Shown here piece by piece: positions 51,607 through 55,889 of a DNA stretch of 55,889 nucleotides. The position numbers were made by a program, and so were the translations under genes. A model generated the notes under the pieces. The model had not been told where the DNA came from. It worked only from the letters and a program-made list of their open reading frames with translations, and searched no databases. Source of the stretch: Pseudoalteromonas sp. TB64 (lineage in GTDB: Bacteria; Pseudomonadota; Gammaproteobacteria; Enterobacterales; Alteromonadaceae); NCBI RefSeq assembly GCF_000498095.1, contig NZ_AUTQ01000189.1:2001-57889 (forward strand), given 5' to 3'. The stretch's first letter is position 1, and the number at the start of each line of letters is the position of its first letter.

Positions 51607-52611
51607 TTATATTTTGAATTTACAAACTAACTCTTGAACGTATGGATCTGATGAGCCATAACTTACGATAAACACGTCAAGGCCTGCATATTCGTATCGT
51701 TTTAATGAGCGTTCAATCGCACTCATAATCCACTCTCGCTCATTGCCGAATACACCGCCGCCGATAAGGGTTAGGTAGACTTTATTATTCCCCGTTTTTT
51801 GAAAGTTTAAAATAGCTGAGCATATAGTTGCTTCGTAAGTTGCTTCTAAAATGAGTTTGGCAAAATTAGTCCATAACTGAGCTGGTACTTGTGAATATGC
51901 TACAGGTAGCGCAGAGCAATAAACTTGGGTTACTGTTTGTTTTAAATTATTCAGTGTTACTTCGGTATTCCACTGTACGCCTATGCGTAATAAACTTCTT
52001 AGTTCATCACGTTCTGATTCAGTCGCTAATTCTAGTTTTGCATTTATTGCTGTTAGGCCATCTGCTGATGCTAAAACATAGCCATTTTTCATTTCCCAAA
52101 GGCGGTTGCTTTTATTACCTAGTGCAACACCCATTTCAGCTAGGCAATCTATTTGATTGTTAGAAGTTTGACCAATTTCACCGTTAACGTTTGCAAAGTA
52201 GTTACGGTAAATAGTGCCTGCGCCGGCAGCAATTGCACAAGCGGGTCCTTGTGTTCGGTCGTACTCATAGCCATCAATGCCTTGCTCTGGTGTAACATTT
52301 GGAGAGACCATTTCTAACAGATTAAATTGTGAGGCAACTTGAAATAATGCCCCTATGTTCGCTTCGTCGATATGTAAATCTTGAACATTGGCAACTATTT
52401 CGCGAAGAGATGTTTTTGTATTTAACTCTTTGTCGCAACTAACGTGACTAACACGACTACGTAGTTTTTCTAGTGTTGGTGTTTCTAGCAAGCCACAAAA
52501 GAACTCTTTTTGGTTTACTAGCGATTTTAATATATTCCCTTTAACGGATAAGTTTTTACGGACTTGTGTAGGGGATTGCTCACTAAAACCGGTTAGTTTT
52601 TCAAACCACAT
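51607..52611 (-). CDS. Uncharacterised protein with macrodomain-like C-terminal part
   Basis: A soluble 334-residue protein without signal peptide or membrane helix. A conserved-looking block (DRTQGPACAIAAGAGTIYRNYF) lies near residue 115. The C-terminal third has VYLTLIGGGVFGNEREWI followed by a helix and LDVFIVSYG. The glycine-rich G-G-G-V-F-G loop between a strand and a helix resembles the substrate loop of macrodomains, which bind or cleave ADP-ribose, but the usual N-terminal strand with A-A-N is not obvious. I do not recognise the family with certainty; possible role in nucleotide-linked signalling is inference. It stands alone between insertion-sequence remnants and a lipoprotein gene. 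Confidence 0.65.
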   Translation of the reverse strand: MWFEKLTGFSEQSPTQVRKNLSVKGNILKSLVNQKEFFCGLLETPTLEKLRSRVSHVSCDKELNTKTSLREIVANVQDLHIDEANIGALFQVASQFNLLEMVSPNVTPEQGIDGYEYDRTQGPACAIAAGAGTIYRNYFANVNGEIGQTSNNQIDCLAEMGVALGNKSNRLWEMKNGYVLASADGLTAINAKLELATESERDELRSLLRIGVQWNTEVTLNNLKQTVTQVYCSALPVAYSQVPAQLWTNFAKLILEATYEATICSAILNFQKTGNNKVYLTLIGGGVFGNEREWIMSAIERSLKRYEYAGLDVFIVSYGSSDPYVQELVCKFKI

Positions 52612-52915
52612 TTAAAGCTCCTTAAATGGCATAATTAATTACGTTGTTTATAACGTATATATTCTAAAAATGAAAAGTACTTATTTTTATTTTTCAAACG
52701 TTGTAGATAAAATACAGTCTTTAGCTATGTAATATTCTTGCTCGTTTTTATATTTTTGGGTATGAATTAATTCTAACGTTTAAAATTAAAGGATAAATCC
52801 CTATAAAATATGAATTGATTACAGCTTTAAGTTATCATAAACAGGTCTACAAAGGATGGTTGATAGCTCACCATTTTATTAAAAATATTAGCTCTAAAAA
52901 TGCAAGGACAGAAAA
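52612..52915. other. Gap between two divergent genes
   Basis: About 304 A+T-rich bases holding the two promoters. Near its right end AAGGA at 52903-52907 is the ribosome site of the lipoprotein gene. I see no gene or RNA in it. Confidence 0.5.
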
Positions 52916-53584
52916 GTGATAGACAAGACGATACTTATATCTTTAGTTGCCGCGTTAACAATTGCGTTATCGGGGTGTGCGTCTAAGGCGCCTAAATCTC
53001 AATACATTACTATTTCTACTCCTGTATTAAATAAAATCTCAGAAACAACGATTGGCTCAAAACTGTTCACTCAAACAACGGGAACTTACGCCGAGACGAT
53101 TACTGTGGAGCCTTTTAAAGCCTATTATGGTGGTGTATCGAACCGAACTGTATTTTATAAAAGTGCAGGGGCTACTTTTGAATCGAATGATGATTCTGCT
53201 GTGAGTATTAACAATAGTTTTGGTGAGCCATTACGTAACCAAAATTATGTGCAGTATGAGCCAGAAAAAAATGAGTTATGTATCGATTTAATGATTTGCT
53301 TTGATGACACAATAATTGATTTTGTTTATTCTCCAGAGAAGTCATTAACGGTTAGAAAAGATGCCTTACAGCACATCATTGAATATAATGGAAAAATAGG
53401 ACGCATTCTTAATTTTACATACCGAGAATTTAACGAGTCTATGACCCATAAACCGTTTTCAGAAGATTTTACGATGGATTTAGGTGAAGGTAATAACCTG
53501 GTTTATAAAGGCGCTTTAATTGAAGTAATTGGGGCATCAAAGAGTACAATTAAATATAAAGTGATATCCAATTTTAATGACTGA
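52916..53584 (+). CDS. Putative lipoprotein of unknown function
   Basis: The gene starts with GTG, with AAGGA about 8 bases upstream. The 222-residue product has a signal peptide with lipobox LSGC at about 19-22 (IALSGCASKAP). The mature part is beta-rich without repeats or known motifs; two cysteines in LCIDLMICFDD lie near the middle. It is probably anchored in the inner or outer membrane. No family is recognised. Confidence 0.75.
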   Translation: MIDKTILISLVAALTIALSGCASKAPKSQYITISTPVLNKISETTIGSKLFTQTTGTYAETITVEPFKAYYGGVSNRTVFYKSAGATFESNDDSAVSINNSFGEPLRNQNYVQYEPEKNELCIDLMICFDDTIIDFVYSPEKSLTVRKDALQHIIEYNGKIGRILNFTYREFNESMTHKPFSEDFTMDLGEGNNLVYKGALIEVIGASKSTIKYKVISNFND

Positions 53585-53678
53585 TTTTTGTGTTATGAGT
53601 CATAAACCTATTGATGCTAAGTTGTTGAGTATGCTTTTTTAGTTGAGCAACCCTTTTTATTTAGTAACGCTGTGCTGT

Positions 53679-54272
53679 TTAACTAAAGGCGTTTAAAACT
53701 TCTTGCTCGCATTTTTCACGTTCTGCAATCATAGCTTCAAAGTCAGCTTGAATTTGTGTTAAAACGGCTGGTGGATTAAGTCGTTTGATTCTTTTAAATT
53801 GAATACTTTCTTCTTCGTCATAGGCAAGTATTGCTAAAGTGACTTTTTCGCGTTCAATACCGTTTGAAAACATGCCTTCGGCATCTAATTGCACCAGCAC
53901 TTTTTCCATTGTTGCAAGCCATTGGTGCCAATTATCCATCGCTTCTATATCTGATTGAAAAAAATCGATGCTACTTTCTAATTTTTGACATTCCGCAGTT
54001 GTTTCATCAAAGTATTCTGAGTAATCCTCAAGTGTTGGGTAGTCTTCGGGGTTCCATTTAGCCATGTAAAAACTGCTTACATCGTTGTCGTATTCTTCTT
54101 CAAATACTTCTTTTAAATCCGATAAGGTATTAAACATTGGCAGTAGTGAGTAGCTACCTGTGTGGTAAAACCCCATTACATAAAGATCGTCACCATATTT
54201 TTGTATGATGTTTTTAAATGCTTTTTTTGTATCTTGATAAAGTGTTTGTTCGAATTTTTTAGTATCTAACAT
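53679..54272 (-). CDS. DUF4303 family protein
   Basis: The 197-residue acidic, soluble protein has features like DUF4303: LYVMGFYHTGSYSLLPMFNT in the first part, MAKWNPEDYP, and a tail with coiled-coil-like helices. DUF4303 proteins occur in many bacteria and have been linked to immunity partners of polymorphic toxins, but no toxin gene is nearby. The assignment is by resemblance and not certain. Confidence 0.65.
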   Translation of the reverse strand: MLDTKKFEQTLYQDTKKAFKNIIQKYGDDLYVMGFYHTGSYSLLPMFNTLSDLKEVFEEEYDNDVSSFYMAKWNPEDYPTLEDYSEYFDETTAECQKLESSIDFFQSDIEAMDNWHQWLATMEKVLVQLDAEGMFSNGIEREKVTLAILAYDEEESIQFKRIKRLNPPAVLTQIQADFEAMIAEREKCEQEVLNAFS

Positions 54273-54365
54273 AAAATGGTAATTCCTTTTATGACTACTG
54301 AAATTGATATGAGAGGGTGGTGGAGTGATATAAACTCACTCTACCAAAATAAAATAAATGAGTAA

Positions 54366-54391
54366 TAACCAGAGCTATTACTCTGGCTATT
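54366..54391. terminator. Hairpin upstream of the DUF4303 gene and downstream of the DHH gene
   Basis: AACCAGAG, loop CTATTA, CTCTGGCT. It lies 20 bases past the DHH-gene stop on the minus strand; no strong T run follows. Weak candidate terminator. Confidence 0.5.
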
Positions 54392-54407
54392 GTAAGCTTA
54401 TTTTATA

Positions 54408-55340
54408 TTAACCATCACTTGTAATTGTATCAATTAATTCGCTAAGTACGGCTTCGGCTTTGCTGGTTTCTACTTGGCAAGTACCTGCATTTAAGTGGCC
54501 CCCGCCATTATATTTAAGACACAGTTCGCCAACATTAGTATTTGATGTGCGGTTAGTAATTGATTTACCTACGGCATACACTACGTTTTGCTTTTTAAGG
54601 CCCCACATTTTATGAATAGAGATGTTGCAGTCGGGGTACATGGCATAAATAACAAAGCGGTTTGTGGCGTAAATAGTTTCTTCTTGGGTTAAATCAAGTA
54701 CCACTAAGTTTTTGTGGACCGTTGCGCATTGAGTAATTTGCTCTTTGGCTTTTTCGTTATGCTCGTTATATAAAGCAACACGTTCGGCTACGTCTTCCAT
54801 TTGTAAAATGCTTTCAATGCTTTGATCTTTACATGCATCAATAAGTTTCATCATTAATTGGTAGTTTGAAATTTTAAACTCACGGAAACGGCCAAGCCCC
54901 GTGCGCGCATCCATAATAAAGTTCATTAACACCCAATCAGTTGGGTTGAGAATTTCGTCTTTTGAAAACTGAGCGGCGTCGCCTTTATCTACAGCATCCA
55001 TCATTTCAACAGAAATGTTAGGAAGCTTTTCAGCACCGCCATAATAGTCATAAACTACGCGTGCTGCTGATGGCGCCTCTGGGTCAATAATATGGTTTTT
55101 AATATCGCTTGAGTTACGTACGGTTTCGCTAAGATGATGGTCAAATGCTATATGGCAGCCTGCAACGTAGGGAAGATTGGTAGTAATGTCATTTTCGGTA
55201 ATGTCTATTTTACCATCTTGCATGTCTTTTGGGTGTACAAACAAAATATCGTCAATTAGGTCTAAGTCTTTAAGCAATACGGCACAAACTAAGCCATCAA
55301 AATCGCTGCGAGTAACTAGTCTAAATTTATTATTGGGCAT
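54408..55340 (-). CDS. DHH-family phosphoesterase
   Basis: The ATG at 55340 (GGAA upstream) gives 310 residues; a start at 55370 would add ten. TRSDFDGLVCAVLL holds the first metal-binding motif (Asp-x-Asp), FDHHLSE is the DHH motif, and the C-terminal KYNGGGHLNAGTCQ matches the DHHA1 substrate-binding glycine loop. DHH enzymes cleave phosphodiester or pyrophosphate bonds in, for example, nanoRNA, c-di-AMP or polyphosphate; the substrate is not clear. Alone on the minus strand. Confidence 0.85.
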   Translation of the reverse strand: MPNNKFRLVTRSDFDGLVCAVLLKDLDLIDDILFVHPKDMQDGKIDITENDITTNLPYVAGCHIAFDHHLSETVRNSSDIKNHIIDPEAPSAARVVYDYYGGAEKLPNISVEMMDAVDKGDAAQFSKDEILNPTDWVLMNFIMDARTGLGRFREFKISNYQLMMKLIDACKDQSIESILQMEDVAERVALYNEHNEKAKEQITQCATVHKNLVVLDLTQEETIYATNRFVIYAMYPDCNISIHKMWGLKKQNVVYAVGKSITNRTSNTNVGELCLKYNGGGHLNAGTCQVETSKAEAVLSELIDTITSDG

Positions 55341-55424
55341 AGCTATTCCATTATTTAATTTAATTATCAATTAAGTGTAACAGCTAAAATATTTTTTGAG
55401 AGGCCTGCTTTAAAAAATTATAAA

Positions 55425-55452
55425 AAAAGCCAAAACAAATGTTTTGGCTTTT
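55425..55452 (-). terminator. Terminator after the dihydrolipoamide dehydrogenase-like gene
   Basis: Minus-strand AAAAGCCAAAAC, loop, GTTTTGGCTTTTTTT. It lies 30 bases after the stop at 55482. Confidence 0.85.
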
Positions 55453-55481
55453 ACTTAGCAAGTTTGTATGTGATGAGTAGG

Positions 55482-55889
55482 TTATGCGCCTGGACCACAT
55501 TCCATACATGAGTTTACAATGTCTGGACCAAATTTAAGTTTGGCGTTTAAGTCACGAAGGGCAGTACGCAACCCTTCTTCAATTACTGGGTGGTAAAATG
55601 GCATATCGAGCATTTCAGGTACGGTCATTTTATTTTGAACTGCCCATGCTAGTAAGTGAGCAATATGTTCAGCTTGTGGCCCAATAAATTCAGCACCTAA
55701 AAATAAGCCTGTGCCTTGTTCTGCGTATACACGCATATGACCTTTGTTTTTAAGCATTACACGGCTTCGACCTTGGTTTTCAAAGCTTACTTCACCTACT
55801 TCAAAACAACCACAGGGACCTAAACGGTCGGTAATTTGTTTAAAGCTTTCGCCTACCATCGCTATTTGTGGGTCGCTAAATACGGCTGC
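55482..55889 (-). CDS. Dihydrolipoamide dehydrogenase-like protein, C-terminal part
   Basis: The frame is open to the window edge and gives the last 136 residues. They form the dimerisation domain of the pyridine nucleotide-disulfide oxidoreductase family: [39 protein letters not shown] and [17 protein letters not shown] with the His-Pro of the active site. The end CMECGPGA is unusual for a lipoamide dehydrogenase, so a related thiol or mercuric-type reductase cannot be excluded. The start, FAD domain and disulfide lie outside the window. Confidence 0.85.
   Translation of the reverse strand, partial: AAVFSDPQIAMVGESFKQITDRLGPCGCFEVGEVSFENQGRSRVMLKNKGHMRVYAEQGTGLFLGAEFIGPQAEHIAHLLAWAVQNKMTVPEMLDMPFYHPVIEEGLRTALRDLNAKLKFGPDIVNSCMECGPGA

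Overview
The window looks like a chromosomal segment of a marine gammaproteobacterium of the Pseudoalteromonas/Alteromonadales type. This rests on low G+C content, an ArgH fused to an N-acetylglutamate synthase-like GNAT domain, a long PyrB without PyrI, a DUF2982 gene, an ExeA/GspB pair and abundant c-di-GMP and chemotaxis genes. The species assignment is inference. Most genes are housekeeping or common accessory genes, densely packed, with clear Rho-independent terminators at many gene ends.

Layout. 1-2.3 kb: end of argG and fused argH(A), arginine synthesis. 2.3-5.7 kb: the most unusual part. A consensus-perfect sigma-54 promoter motif is followed by a 64-residue peptide gene and a tightly packed run of six paralogous small polytopic membrane proteins, the fourth decayed. 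I do not recognise this family. 5.7-10.5 kb: coaD, a TetR regulator, thiI, a convergent vanZ-like/panE pair, and yajQ. 10.8-13 kb: cobalamin riboswitch and btuB. 13-18 kb: msrA and an RND efflux pair (adaptor then pump), both on the minus strand. 18-23.7 kb: an unlisted 34-residue membrane peptide coupled to a DUF2982 gene, a small unknown gene, two Lcl/DUF1566 exported proteins, then an ExeA-like ATPase and GspB. 23.7-29.5 kb: HD-GYP protein, putA and a divergent Lrp-type regulator. 29.5-32.5 kb: SH3 membrane protein, CYTH-CHAD triphosphatase and a START-domain protein. 32.6-38.8 kb: a PhnD-like binding protein overlapping a hybrid histidine kinase, an S10 peptidase, and a REC-REC-GGDEF diguanylate cyclase. 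39-43 kb: glnK-amtB with nitrogen-type regulatory motifs, and PBP1B. 43-49.8 kb (minus strand): chemotaxis receptor, hemL, pyrB, hemJ, CLC channel. 49.8-51.5 kb: a degenerate stretch with remnants of an IS3-type and an IS30-type transposase. 51.6-55.9 kb: a macrodomain-like unknown protein, a lipoprotein, a DUF4303 protein, a DHH phosphoesterase and the end of a dihydrolipoamide dehydrogenase-like gene.

Working together: glnK and amtB form the ammonium sensing/transport unit; putA and the Lrp-type gene form a proline-catabolism unit; the cobalamin riboswitch controls btuB; the PhnD-like protein and hybrid kinase probably form one sensory unit; hemL and hemJ lie near each other in a haem/pyrimidine block. 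c-di-GMP synthesis (GGDEF), breakdown (HD-GYP) and possible binding (YajQ) are all encoded but at separate loci. No tRNA, rRNA or CRISPR array was seen.
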